From Marinimicrobium locisalis (GTDB lineage: Bacteria > Pseudomonadota > Gammaproteobacteria > Pseudomonadales > Cellvibrionaceae), in assembly GCF_039822625.1 (NCBI RefSeq), contig NZ_JBDLLG010000010.1, positions 90,718 to 154,717 on the forward strand: a stretch of 64,000 bases of DNA. The letters run 5' to 3'. The translations under genes and the position numbers were made by a program. Below, one piece after another: positions 26,201 through 33,907 of the stretch. The notes beneath the pieces are model-generated. The model was given only the letters and a program-made list of their open reading frames with translations. It did no database searches and was not told the DNA's origin. The first letter of the stretch is position 1. Each line of letters begins with the position of its first letter.

Positions 26201-27802
26201 GCAATTCCATGCCACCTACGATCAGAAAAAGGCCAGGATATTCTAAATGGCTATGAATCAGCATGCGGAACCTTGATCCGCGAGCCTTCCATCCGAAAGA
26301 TGGGCGGGATCGTGATCGCACCTTTCTCATACGAGGTCTTTCTGAGCGCAAGCGATGATGGAGTAATTCGATTACTCGCCCACTATTCAGGGCACACCAG
26401 AGATTTCAATGACCTAATGGTTGGCGGGGAGCGCGAGGTAGGCTGGCAGTTGCGAGAAGCATCATCTCGTAACCCATCACGATTTCTGAAATTTCTTAAA
26501 GCGTACTGGTCTGGTATCGAAACAAGGTTTAAGCATGATATTTTGAACGGAGTAGCCACCTACTTGGCTTATCAATATGGGAGCTTGAACTCCGATGTTT
26601 CCTGGAAACCTTGTGTAGAGATCGACGCTGGAGTATTAGCAAATCAAGTTCTTGATGAACTAGAACGGCACCTTAATTTCTGGCGACTCACTCGCCCCAT
26701 GGCCAAGGCCTTGGAAGCCTGCGCAAACGTGGTCTATAACACCAAACATTCGGACCGCTTAGTATTTCTGGCTATCCCTTTTGGATACCTGAATGAAGAA
26801 GCTTCTGTTCATGGCGATTCGGTAGACTTGCTTACTGTCGGAATCAACATGATGACTGGAGATGTAACTGAAGCATTGATGATTTTGTTCGATAACATTC
26901 AGGAAAACGGGTCTGCATTACCTGAACTACTGATTCCCACATTACGGAATTTGGCTAACAACGAACATCCAGCCATCCGTGCACTAGTGCTTCGTCGACT
27001 GCCATATATACAAAGCAAATATCCCGATCTTGGCTGGGATATATTCGAACTAACTATGCAGGATTCGAAAGGGCTTTGGAAATCCGCTGAACGATGTCTT
27101 TATTGTAGCTACCAAAATAATTTTGAGAAAGTTTCGCCTTTACTTAAACGTATTTATCAAGAAGGTAACAATGAGGACACCGAAGTCTGGGCGCGAATTT
27201 CAGCACTGTGCACTCTATCTGGACACACAGATATTAGCAATTTTCTTGATGATTTGAAATCGTTGGACATTACGGAAGCTTGGAAGGGAGCAGCCAGCGT
27301 TTGGACTCATAATGGGAACATCCGTCGGCATCGCGAAACCTGTCTCTCTGGCATCGAATCAGGATTGAATGCGAGCAACCCCCACGCAATTGCTGTCGCA
27401 CGATTGGTTAGCAACCTATTTAGAGAAAGTGAGCCATCCCTAGCTATCCCAATTGGATTTATCCAACTTTTCTTTTCAGTGTTTGGGAGCGATCAAGGAG
27501 ACAAACATGGCCGTCTATTTGGCTTTGACGAATGGCTTAATGCTACCTCTCAGCGCGATCCAGAGAGTGCCTTGGCCGCAACTGAAATCTACCTCACCTA
27601 TCTAAGTGGCGCCCAGACGTACGTCTACGACCACGATAGTCAGTTAGTTCAACTAGTTACCAGACTTTTTTCCGAGGCTGAGGAGAGGGAGGAATCTGAC
27701 GATGGCAAAATGCTTCGACGCGTTGTTTCCGTGCAAGATGTTATGCTGTCATTAGGAGTAAGTTCTATAAATGAATGGCTTGAGGCAGCAGAAAGGCAGT
27801 AA
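23234..27802 (+). CDS. giant STAND-type NTPase with N-terminal PD-(D/E)XK nuclease-like domain and helical-repeat tail
   Basis: A 1522-residue protein. Residues 1-100 (RGDIYQKLIAFKWAL, LEVD, VDDVVIG, then QCKK at 60-63) have the pattern of DUF4297/Cap4-type nuclease domains: E36, D45/D46 and the Q-x-K catalytic motif. An NTPase follows with Walker A GAPGSGKT (285-292), Walker B IVVVIDSLD (353-361) and TACREFDRR as sensor region. The remaining about 1000 residues are mostly alpha-helical, likely HEAT/TPR-type repeats (LIPTLRNLANNEHPAIRALVLRRLP). This layout resembles Avs and other STAND antiviral proteins, but I cannot place it in a named Avs type. It is 155 bases downstream of the SLATT gene with AT-richer codon use. 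Likely role: sense a phage protein and degrade DNA. Confidence 0.8.
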   Translation: MSISAIRSNRGDIYQKLIAFKWALTVLTDPDYQWLEVDSTTHLVDDVVIGKRDGSIICCQCKKNQTDFKSWGISELWDEIDKAIQELAANPDAKILFYSRNNFGDLAKLREFSLGYPDSSDYHANLTSGHRATDSDLATRISAGGTELSTFELLRHTSFIATDDFDQIDSDIRFRLNQIASNSTAAFNALWKHIDQLGGRYDSSDHFASPLHRLTKQDLKEILYQAGAMLAPAMALENVRREFNRTSAIGRFWYREIAGQHIPSPVVKDLLKAIDAKERSVLLTGAPGSGKTCAMLCLQEALEQRAKDRTDLVPLFIQSREFADFETAQDRQEQGLPEQWVEKAARMAEDVHIVVVIDSLDVLSIAREHSVLKYFLAQIDQLLLVPNITVVTACREFDRRYDRRLAVTRWDVELQCMPLNWEGEVVPVLDKLGLDTGTIDTVTRELIRIPRELALFVELAQREGSFCVVTGQALAQRYLDTVVQADPALGPQAVQAIEAIACEMLRARSLSIPQQRFSAPHDILWRLQSLNILLDTHDGNLTFGHQTLLDVLVISSAIREGTSLNEFIQSLPPVPFVRPSIRSFVAQLASKERRDLRKQVRAVLTGNAAFHIRRLVAESFAQQNPHSDDWPLIRDLREKNRDVYQVIYTQASSVEWHHFWLSYLVPALMDSRDIEGLTAHVRRISQWANVDTEGTIKFWHETLSLDWLGHDRIADQIALSLPDLNDENLLLTGPLINLLLKSQKPEHSFLGHVVSRCVSVGAVDDSVLWRYIAGDVTDDDATSHRLNNKLFCQPHNFDKSNGAFLKKRMTDSTKLLDLALEAIEHWSHKKANRYGETRVGYRYGFLGNTSYDDTHSKVDHRHANSERFLLDAIEEAVLYHAKENSDWWRSNRERLCFNHEGALCYFAIRSLTNYPQNNLSTIGRILCDKNLLEFDLSYELGNLIHSAFIFLPYRMQNKVMETVQSIWETPGADEQETLWIQRNRSEYISAIPCHLRSEKGQDILNGYESACGTLIREPSIRKMGGIVIAPFSYEVFLSASDDGVIRLLAHYSGHTRDFNDLMVGGEREVGWQLREASSRNPSRFLKFLKAYWSGIETRFKHDILNGVATYLAYQYGSLNSDVSWKPCVEIDAGVLANQVLDELERHLNFWRLTRPMAKALEACANVVYNTKHSDRLVFLAIPFGYLNEEASVHGDSVDLLTVGINMMTGDVTEALMILFDNIQENGSALPELLIPTLRNLANNEHPAIRALVLRRLPYIQSKYPDLGWDIFELTMQDSKGLWKSAERCLYCSYQNNFEKVSPLLKRIYQEGNNEDTEVWARISALCTLSGHTDISNFLDDLKSLDITEAWKGAASVWTHNGNIRRHRETCLSGIESGLNASNPHAIAVARLVSNLFRESEPSLAIPIGFIQLFFSVFGSDQGDKHGRLFGFDEWLNATSQRDPESALAATEIYLTYLSGAQTYVYDHDSQLVQLVTRLFSEAEEREESDDGKMLRRVVSVQDVMLSLGVSSINEWLEAAERQ

Positions 27803-27832
27803 CTACATCGCTATTCCTCAGAACAGTACTGA

Positions 27833-27994
27833 AATCTGCCCGATCAATGGGAGCACTACTGTGAGGATGACGGTGGCCATTTATTTCATTACTTTTGGCA
27901 TCCGATGACGTTACCACCGAGCTCGGAGTGGCATCCGGTATTTGCCGAAGCCCTCACCGTAATTCGCGAAACGTTAGCAGACATGCAGTGGTAA
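27833..27994 (+). pseudogene. remnant reading frame at the right edge of the defence island
   Basis: A 53-codon open frame closed upstream by TGA and ending at TAA (27992-27994). It reads like real protein (DQWEHYCEDDGGHLFHYFW ... EALTVIRETLADMQW), rich in Trp and His, but has no start codon or Shine-Dalgarno. I take it as the end of an older gene cut by the island. Family not recognised. Confidence 0.3.
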
Positions 27995-28075
27995 AGAAGC
28001 CTATTTGCCTGCCTAGGGGTCGTCAAGTAGTCTAAGGATGTCCTCGACCGCTCGACACCAATAGGGAACTGCCGC

Positions 28076-28585
28076 ATGAAAACCCAGACCCGCCTGCTCG
28101 ATAAGCTGTGTCAAGACCTTCCACAGGGCCGGCTCGAATGGATCGGCCTGCGCAGTGAAAGGCGCGGCACTGTGTTGGTAGCAGAAACCGCCCTGGCGGT
28201 AGAGGGTCAGGGGCTTGAAGGCGATCACCGCATGAGCAAGACCCCCGGTTCGGCCCGGCAGGTAACGTTAATCAGCAGAGAATTTATCGAGGCGATAGGC
28301 CGGCATACCGGCCATTCCAGCATCGACCCGGCGCTGTCGCGGCGCAATCTCGTCATTTCTGGCATGAATATGAATCTGTTGCGCCATCAGCGGCTGCGGA
28401 TTGGTGACGCGGTGCTGGAAACCACCGCCCTGTGTCACCCCTGTTCCCGTATGAACGAGGCTCTGGGCCCCGGCGGCGCGGCGGCGATGTTTGGCTATGG
28501 GGGCCTGTGCGCCCGGATCATTCAAGGCGGCCGCTTGTCGGTGGGAGATCCGGTGGTGCGTTTGGCAGCAGCGAGCGATCAATAA
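28076..28585 (+). CDS. MOSC-domain protein, copy 1
   Basis: A 169-residue stand-alone MOSC (MoCo sulfurase C-terminal) domain. Conserved features: GLEGDHR near the start of the domain, the FNLRRNLVISGMN-like segment (here RRNLVISGMNMNLL) and the key Cys in ALCHPCSRMN, which in this family carries sulfur for transfer to metal cofactors. It has its own N-terminus (MKTQTRLLDKL). From 28124 onward it is about 93% identical in DNA to the copy at 60314 without gaps. It is followed at once by a 17-bp perfect palindrome. Confidence 0.88.
   Translation: MKTQTRLLDKLCQDLPQGRLEWIGLRSERRGTVLVAETALAVEGQGLEGDHRMSKTPGSARQVTLISREFIEAIGRHTGHSSIDPALSRRNLVISGMNMNLLRHQRLRIGDAVLETTALCHPCSRMNEALGPGGAAAMFGYGGLCARIIQGGRLSVGDPVVRLAAASDQ
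28124..28566 (+). repeat. long direct repeat A, left copy (MOSC coding segment)
   Basis: This 443-bp segment aligns gap-free with 60314-60756 at a constant offset of 32,190 bp, same orientation. I counted about 29 mismatches, roughly 93.5% identity. It could let the intervening 32 kb be lost or amplified by recombination. Confidence 0.85.
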
Positions 28586-28628
28586 AAGGGGACGGAGGGA
28601 ATATAATTTAGTCCCTCCGTCCCCTTTT
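28584..28628. terminator. 17-bp perfect palindrome, terminator-like
   Basis: Arms AAAAGGGGACGGAGGGA and TCCCTCCGTCCCCTTTT, perfect over 17 bp with an 11-base AT-rich loop, directly at the stop codon of the MOSC gene. The T-run at the end would work as a Rho-independent terminator. The GGGGACGGAGGGA core is a sequence I have seen as a dispersed palindromic repeat in other bacteria, so it may also be a small mobile repeat. Confidence 0.7.
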
Positions 28629-28664
28629 ACCCATCCACTAACCCGAAAAAGACCCATCCCAACC

Positions 28665-28973
28665 ATGTCATTCATGTCGGTTTTTCACATTTTCCTTCAT
28701 TTCGCGATTCCGGCGATCGTCGCCCGAGTGTTCTTTAAGGATAAATGGCTAAAAGCCTGGCTGATCATGCTAGCGACTATGGTGGTCGACCTCGATCACT
28801 TACTGGCTGACCCCATCTACGATCCCGACCGTTGCAGTATCGGCTTTCACCCGCTCCATAGCTGGCCCGCCATAGCGGCCTATGCCGGCTTGGCTGCCTG
28901 GCCTAAAACCAGGCTGATTGGCCTGGGTCTGCTGATTCACATGGCGCTGGATGGAATAGACTGTTTCGTCTGA
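28665..28973 (+). CDS. small membrane protein, DUF6122-like
   Basis: A 102-residue protein with three to four hydrophobic segments. Conserved-looking polar residues occur in VVDLDHLLADPIYDPDRCSIGFHPLHSW and at the end (HMALDGIDC), which resembles the metal-binding Asp/His pattern of membrane metal-dependent hydrolases (DUF6122/DUF457 type). The longer open frame from 28491 overlaps the MOSC gene, so I start at ATG 28665. ATG 28674 is also possible. Function unknown. Confidence 0.65.
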   Translation: MSFMSVFHIFLHFAIPAIVARVFFKDKWLKAWLIMLATMVVDLDHLLADPIYDPDRCSIGFHPLHSWPAIAAYAGLAAWPKTRLIGLGLLIHMALDGIDCFV

Positions 28974-29191
28974 GACGCAGGAATAAGGCTGGACACCCAT
29001 ACATCGACCAGGTGTTCACCTGTTCGGACCTGCCAGAAAGAGGCGACTTTCACCAGGATTGGCTACTGAGGGGCCAAAACTAAGCCGCTGGTCGGAAATT
29101 CATCATTTTTCACGAGCAAAATTCCCCAGTTTCCAGTATATTCGCTGCCTATTTTCACCCCCCCGTGTCCAACCCAGCTTTAGAGAACGCT

Positions 29192-31279
29192 ATGACTGAT
29201 CTATCCCTTTACCGCAACATCGGCATCTTCGCCCACGTAGACGCCGGCAAAACCACTACCACGGAGCGTATCCTTAAGCTGACGGGTAAAATTCACAAGC
29301 TCGGCGAAGTGCACGAGGGTGAATCCACCACCGACTTCATGGACCAGGAAGCCGAGCGCGGCATTACCATCCAGTCGGCCGCCGTCAGCTGCTTCTGGAA
29401 GGGCTACCGTTTTAACGTCATCGATACCCCCGGGCACGTTGACTTCACCGTGGAAGTGTACCGTTCGTTAAAGGTACTCGACGGCGGTATCGGTGTGTTC
29501 TGCGGCTCTGGCGGCGTGGAGCCCCAGTCCGAGACCAACTGGCGCTATGCGAACGACTCCAAGGTGTCGCGACTGATTTTCGTCAACAAGCTGGACCGCA
29601 TCGGTGCGGACTTCCTGCGCGTCACCGATCAGGTGAAAAAGGTTTTGGGCGCCAAGCCGCTGATTATGACCCTGCCCATCGGCCGCGAAGACACCTTCTC
29701 GGGCGTGGTGGACCTGCTGACCCGCAAAGCCTACGTCTGGGATGCGACCGGACTGCCGGAAAACTACACCGTCACCGACGTACCGGCCGATATGGTTGAT
29801 GACGTCGAGATGTACCGCGACCAGCTGATTGAAAACGCCGTCGAGATGGACGACGACCTGATGATGGCCTACATGGAAGGCGAGGAAGTCAGCGAAGGCG
29901 ACATTAAGCGCTGCATCCGCAAGGGCACCCTGGAGCTGGCTTTCTTCCCCACTTACTGTGGTTCGGCCTTCAAAAACAAAGGTATGCAGCTGCTGCTGGA
30001 CGCCGTTGTCGACTACCTGCCGGCGCCGCAGGAAGTGAACCCGCAGCCGCTGACCGACGAAGAAGGCAACCCGACCGGCGAACACGCCATCGTGTCCCCC
30101 GACGAGCCCTTCCGCGCCCTGGCGTTCAAGATTATGGACGACCGTTTCGGCGCCTTGACCTTCGTACGCATCTACTCGGGCAAGCTCAACAAAGGCGACA
30201 CCATCCTCAACTCCTTTACCGGCAAAACCGAGCGTGTGGGCCGGATGGTTGAAATGCAGGCCGACGAGCGTAATGAGCTGTCTTTCGCCACCGCGGGCGA
30301 CATTATCGCCATCGTGGGTATGAAAAACGTGCAGACCGGTCATACCCTTTGTGATCCCAAGCACCCCTGCACCCTTGAAGCCATGGTGTTCCCGGAGCCG
30401 GTCATCTCCATCTCGGTGTTCCCGAAAGACAAGGGCGCCACCGAGAAGATGGGTATCGCCATCGGCAAGATGGTCGCCGAAGACCCCACCTTCCGCGTTG
30501 AGACCGATATCGACTCGGGTGAGACCATCCTTAAGGGCATGGGCGAGCTGCACCTGGATATTAAAGTGGATATCCTCAAGCGCACCTACGGGGTTGATCT
30601 GACCGTCGGCCAGCCGCAGGTGGCCTACCGAGAGACCATCACTCAGGAAATCGAAGACAGCTACACCCACAAGAAGCAGTCCGGTGGTTCCGGTCAGTAC
30701 GGTAAGATCGACTACACCATCAAGCCCGGCGAGCCGAACACTGGTTTCACCTTCAGCTCATCGGTTGTGGGCGGTAACGTTCCGAAGGAATTCTTCCCCG
30801 CCATCGAAAAGGGCTTCAACTCCCTGATGGGTTCTGGCCCTCTGGCCGGCTTCCCGGTGTTGGACGTGGTTGTCGAGCTGACAGACGGTGCTTACCACGC
30901 CGTTGACTCTTCGGCCGTTGCGTTCGAAATTGCCGCCAAGGGCGCCTTCCGTCAGTCCATGCCCAAGGCCGGCCCGCAGTTGCTCGAGCCGATCATGAAG
31001 GTGGACGTGTTCAGCCCGGAAGACCACGTGGGTGATGTTATTGGTGACCTGAACCGTCGTCGCGGCATGATCTCCGGTCAGGAGCCAGGCGCTACCGGCG
31101 TTCGCATTAAAGCCGATGTACCGCTTTCAGAAATGTTCGGTTACATCAGCACCCTGCGCACCATGACCTCTGGCCGCGGTCAGTTCTCCATGGCGTTCTC
31201 GCACTACGCGGCCTGCCCGGCCAACGTGGCCGAGACCGTGATCGCCAAAGAAAAGGAGAAGAACGCCGCCGAAAAGTAA
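29192..31279 (+). CDS. fusA2: elongation factor G, EF-G2 type
   Basis: A 695-residue translational GTPase. The G domain shows AHVDAGKTTTTERIL (P loop), RGITIQSA (switch I), DTPGHVDF (G3) and NKLD (G4). Domains II-V follow, ending in a short Lys-rich tail. Sequence features such as GKIHKLGEVHEGESTTDFMDQE are those of the second EF-G found in many marine gammaproteobacteria beside the str-operon copy. The gene stands alone, away from rpsL/rpsG/tufA, which supports the paralogue call. Exact role (translocation or recycling) cannot be told. I start at ATG 29192 rather than the upstream GTG at 29165, which has no Shine-Dalgarno. Confidence 0.9.
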   Translation: MTDLSLYRNIGIFAHVDAGKTTTTERILKLTGKIHKLGEVHEGESTTDFMDQEAERGITIQSAAVSCFWKGYRFNVIDTPGHVDFTVEVYRSLKVLDGGIGVFCGSGGVEPQSETNWRYANDSKVSRLIFVNKLDRIGADFLRVTDQVKKVLGAKPLIMTLPIGREDTFSGVVDLLTRKAYVWDATGLPENYTVTDVPADMVDDVEMYRDQLIENAVEMDDDLMMAYMEGEEVSEGDIKRCIRKGTLELAFFPTYCGSAFKNKGMQLLLDAVVDYLPAPQEVNPQPLTDEEGNPTGEHAIVSPDEPFRALAFKIMDDRFGALTFVRIYSGKLNKGDTILNSFTGKTERVGRMVEMQADERNELSFATAGDIIAIVGMKNVQTGHTLCDPKHPCTLEAMVFPEPVISISVFPKDKGATEKMGIAIGKMVAEDPTFRVETDIDSGETILKGMGELHLDIKVDILKRTYGVDLTVGQPQVAYRETITQEIEDSYTHKKQSGGSGQYGKIDYTIKPGEPNTGFTFSSSVVGGNVPKEFFPAIEKGFNSLMGSGPLAGFPVLDVVVELTDGAYHAVDSSAVAFEIAAKGAFRQSMPKAGPQLLEPIMKVDVFSPEDHVGDVIGDLNRRRGMISGQEPGATGVRIKADVPLSEMFGYISTLRTMTSGRGQFSMAFSHYAACPANVAETVIAKEKEKNAAEK

Positions 31280-31300
31280 CCCCGGATTGGTGTCACTCGG

Positions 31301-31335
31301 AGCCCCGCCAGCGAAAGCTGGTGGGGCTTTTTTTT
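31301..31335 (+). terminator. Rho-independent terminator of fusA2
   Basis: AGCCCCGCCAGC-GAAA-GCTGGTGGGGCT stem-loop with a GNRA-type loop, followed by a run of eight T. Confidence 0.9.
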
Positions 31336-31408
31336 GAGGTACCAGAAATATTAAAGGAGACGGGGTTACGGGTGGTGCTATTCTTAACCAAACTCCGATC
31401 CAATCATT

Positions 31409-31768
31409 ATGACCTACGATGAATACAACCAGTTTTGTGGCGCCCTGCCCGCCACGTCCCATGTCGTCCAGTGGGGCGGTGCTCACGTGTGGAAGGTGGG
31501 CGGAAAAGTCTTCGCCATTGGTGGCTGGTCGAAGGCCGGAAAACCGGCATTTTCGTTTAAAGTGTCGGATCTGCACTATGGCATTCTGCAGGAAGAGCCT
31601 GGGTATCGGCCAGCGCCCTACCTGGCTTCCCGCGGCATGAAGTGGATACAGCAGTACGACGTACCTCCCGGCCGGGATGACGAGCTCCAGTACTACTTGA
31701 AGGAGTCTCACCGCATTGTCTCTCTGGGGCTGACCAAGAAAAAGCAGAAGGAGCTTGGCCTGGCCTAG
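31409..31768 (+). CDS. MmcQ/YjbR family protein
   Basis: A 119-residue protein with the YjbR fold pattern: MTYDEYNQFCGALPATSHVVQWGG at the start, KVGGKVFAI in the middle and the C-terminal SHRIV...LTKKKQKEL helix. The family is annotated as DNA-binding from its fold, but in vivo roles are unclear. It is a single gene after the fusA2 terminator. Confidence 0.88.
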   Translation: MTYDEYNQFCGALPATSHVVQWGGAHVWKVGGKVFAIGGWSKAGKPAFSFKVSDLHYGILQEEPGYRPAPYLASRGMKWIQQYDVPPGRDDELQYYLKESHRIVSLGLTKKKQKELGLA

Positions 31769-31858
31769 GCCCTGGTATTTGATAACGGCGGCTGCGACTG
31801 CATAATACTCGTGTTCCCTCATTGCCCATAAAGCCAGGAAGAGCTAACTTTTTTTGTT

Positions 31859-31872
31859 TTGATTCACGTCAA
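31859..31872 (+). promoter_or_regulatory. candidate FNR/ANR/DNR-type site
   Basis: TTGATTCACGTCAA fits the TTGAT-N4-(A/G)TCAA pattern of the Crp-Fnr family. It lies about 155 bases before the porin-like gene and could make it respond to oxygen or nitric oxide. Confidence 0.4.
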
Positions 31873-32027
31873 AGGCGGCACCTGGGGCGTCTTAAGACGA
31901 AGTTGATAGCGAAAACTTTTTAACCGTTAGGGATCGATCGGCCTTCAAAAAAAGTAGTATGACTTCATTGACTTGAATTCAAGAAATACCGTATTTTATT
32001 TCTAGCTAACCTAAAGAGTAATCAAGA

Positions 32028-33143
32028 ATGACTCAAAACAGAAAATTCACAAAACTGAAAAAAAATATTTTTGCAACGCTGCTGGCGGGTACCGCCGGTG
32101 TATCCTTCGCCGAAACCACCCCCTGGAACGCCGCGGGCAACATCGTGATCACTCACCAGACAACCAATGAATCACATATTCAGGACGAGACCGCCAGCTC
32201 GGCCGATCTGGTTGTTCAACGGCAAAACGGTTCCGGCAGCTGGCTGGCGCACATCGAGGCAAGCAGCACACAGAGATCGAACGGTGTTTCGGCGATTCTA
32301 CCCGAGGCCAATGCCGATGTCGGCTCCGCGCTTGACGAGGACAGCGACGGTCGCATACAGCTTTCCGAGCTGTACTACACGCATTCTTTTAACGGCGATC
32401 AGACACTGTCGGCGGGGTACCTCGATGTTTCCGGCTTTTTCGAGCAAAGCCGCATCGCCAGCGATGAAACCACCCAGTTCCTGGGTGCGTTTTTCACGGG
32501 CAACCCAACTATCGAGTTTCCGGACTATACCCTGGGTCTCGTCTATGAGACGGGGTTAGCTAATGACGTAGTTCTGCGTGCGGCTCTGGCCAGCTCCAAT
32601 GGCCTGGCCGACAACCCGGAGCGCTCCTACTCGCAGTTACTGTCAGTGGATGACGACGAGGGTGTTTTTGCGATTACCTCAGCCAGTTGGGAGGCCAAAC
32701 GCTGGTTGCTCCGTGCCGGGGCGTGGCTACACACTGCGGACCACCAGACACTGGATATGACGGACAATGGCCAGGATAACTATGGTGCTTATATGCTGGC
32801 GGGCTATACACAGGGCCGGCATTCCGCCAATATCCGTTTAGGGGTGGCCAATCCCGATGTCAGCCAGGCTGTTGCTTTTGCCAGTGTGGGTTACCGCTAT
32901 GAGCATGGACCATACACCGCCGGGGCGGGAATCGGCCGCGCTGTCCTCTCCTCGCAGGAACCGTCAACGGCGCTGGATGACACGGATCAATATGAACTGT
33001 TTCTTCGTTACACCTTGCGCCAGGGTCTCTTCCTCAGCGGCCATGTGGAGCGCATTCGTAACAGTAATTTCGGGGCCCTGCCTGAGAATCGAAACCAGAA
33101 TGCGACTGTCTATGGTGCGCGGCTGACTTGGTTATACGAATAA
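32028..33143 (+). CDS. outer membrane porin-like beta-barrel protein
   Basis: A 371-residue protein with a Lys-rich signal peptide (cleavage about residue 29, VSFAE). About sixteen amphipathic strands follow, ending in YGARLTWLYE. An acidic segment DEDSDGRIQLSELYY near residue 105-120 resembles an EF-hand-like calcium loop. The strand pattern and motifs (LSAGYLDVSGFFEQSRIASDE, TQFLGAFF) recall OprB-type or carbohydrate-related porins, but the family is not certain. The leader is AT-rich and carries a candidate FNR-type site. Codon use around the start is AT-richer than in neighbours. Confidence 0.7.
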   Translation: MTQNRKFTKLKKNIFATLLAGTAGVSFAETTPWNAAGNIVITHQTTNESHIQDETASSADLVVQRQNGSGSWLAHIEASSTQRSNGVSAILPEANADVGSALDEDSDGRIQLSELYYTHSFNGDQTLSAGYLDVSGFFEQSRIASDETTQFLGAFFTGNPTIEFPDYTLGLVYETGLANDVVLRAALASSNGLADNPERSYSQLLSVDDDEGVFAITSASWEAKRWLLRAGAWLHTADHQTLDMTDNGQDNYGAYMLAGYTQGRHSANIRLGVANPDVSQAVAFASVGYRYEHGPYTAGAGIGRAVLSSQEPSTALDDTDQYELFLRYTLRQGLFLSGHVERIRNSNFGALPENRNQNATVYGARLTWLYE

Positions 33144-33261
33144 TACAGCCTGTCAATTTTGTACAACCGAATTGGAAACCACCGGAAACACTTGAAAAAT
33201 GATTCATCCTGAATATCAATGCGCCGCACCGCTGCCGGGAATCCGTTGAAGAGGAATAGCT

Positions 33262-33336
33262 ATGAGCAAAAAGGCCGCAAACACACCACTACCGATGCCG
33301 GCACTCCGGTCTCCAGCGGCGAGCACTCCCTAGTGT
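33262..33336 (+). pseudogene. N-terminal remnant of a catalase gene (frameshifted)
   Basis: After a good Shine-Dalgarno (GAAGAGGA) the frame reads MSKKAANT. A frameshifted continuation reads TTDAGTPVSSGEHSL, which is the typical start of a monofunctional heme catalase. The rest of the catalase is missing. Part of a cluster of gene fragments between the porin and exbD. Confidence 0.45.
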
Positions 33337-33367
33337 CGTGTTTTCATAGATTGCGGGACGCGGCACG

Positions 33368-33583
33368 ATGGGTGGAACCGTTGCTCGGGGCATCGGAGTT
33401 GGCGTTGTCGGCTGGCTCGCGATGATGATTGCACTCATGCCGATGGCAGGTGGCGGCATCTTCGGGCTGGCGATGCCGTCTGGCGTGATGGTGCCGGTTG
33501 CGACGTTGATACTGCACCTCATCTTTGGTGCAGTGCTCGGGTTCAGCTTTGCCAAACTGAAGGGCGGGTCGACCGCATCCTGA
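33368..33583 (+). CDS. short hydrophobic protein, probably a C-terminal gene fragment
   Basis: A 71-residue frame rich in Gly, Ala, Met and Leu with two membrane segments (GVGVVGWLAMMIALMPMAGG; VATLILHLIFGAVLGFSFAKL). The ending looks like the last helix of small DUF-type membrane proteins. No clear Shine-Dalgarno. It lies in gene debris, so it may be a fragment. Confidence 0.35.
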   Translation: MGGTVARGIGVGVVGWLAMMIALMPMAGGGIFGLAMPSGVMVPVATLILHLIFGAVLGFSFAKLKGGSTAS

Positions 33584-33593
33584 CAGCTCGCAG

Positions 33594-33783
33594 GTGCCCT
33601 CCCGCAACGTCTCACCGCAAGGGAGCGAACATGTCGGCACACAACGGCCTCACAAGTATCGGAAAATCGAAGGACACAGCATCGCCTATCTCGTTGAAGG
33701 CGACGGGCCGCCGCTGATCTTGCTGCACGGAATTCCGACCAACAGCCGGATTCGGGCCGCATCCCAGGGGTGTCGGGTGAGTC
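33594..33783 (+). pseudogene. truncated N-terminus of an alpha/beta hydrolase gene
   Basis: The frame reads YRKIEGHSIAYLVEGDG then PPLILLHGIPTNS, the oxyanion-hole HG motif found in haloalkane dehalogenase-like and epoxide hydrolase-like enzymes. Right after this the similarity ends and the frame runs into unrelated sequence. No nucleophile elbow or catalytic His is present. Confidence 0.5.
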
Positions 33784-33907
33784 AACAGCGGTCCAAAAAT
33801 GTTGGATGTGCGTGAAATGATCCCATCCACCTGGCGAAGGTCACAAACAAGTTGCTGGGGGGCAACAGCGTGATAGTGACGACCAGGGGCGGCAGCTGGA
33901 CTGACAT
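33784..33907. other. junction sequence between hydrolase fragment and exbD
   Basis: About 120 bases without a supported gene. It joins two unrelated fragments, so it probably contains a recombination or deletion scar. No inverted repeats of an IS were recognised. Confidence 0.3.

Noticed and set aside
29468..30670. 400-codon minus-strand frame opposite fusA2
   Set aside because: Shadow of a conserved gene; no family motif.
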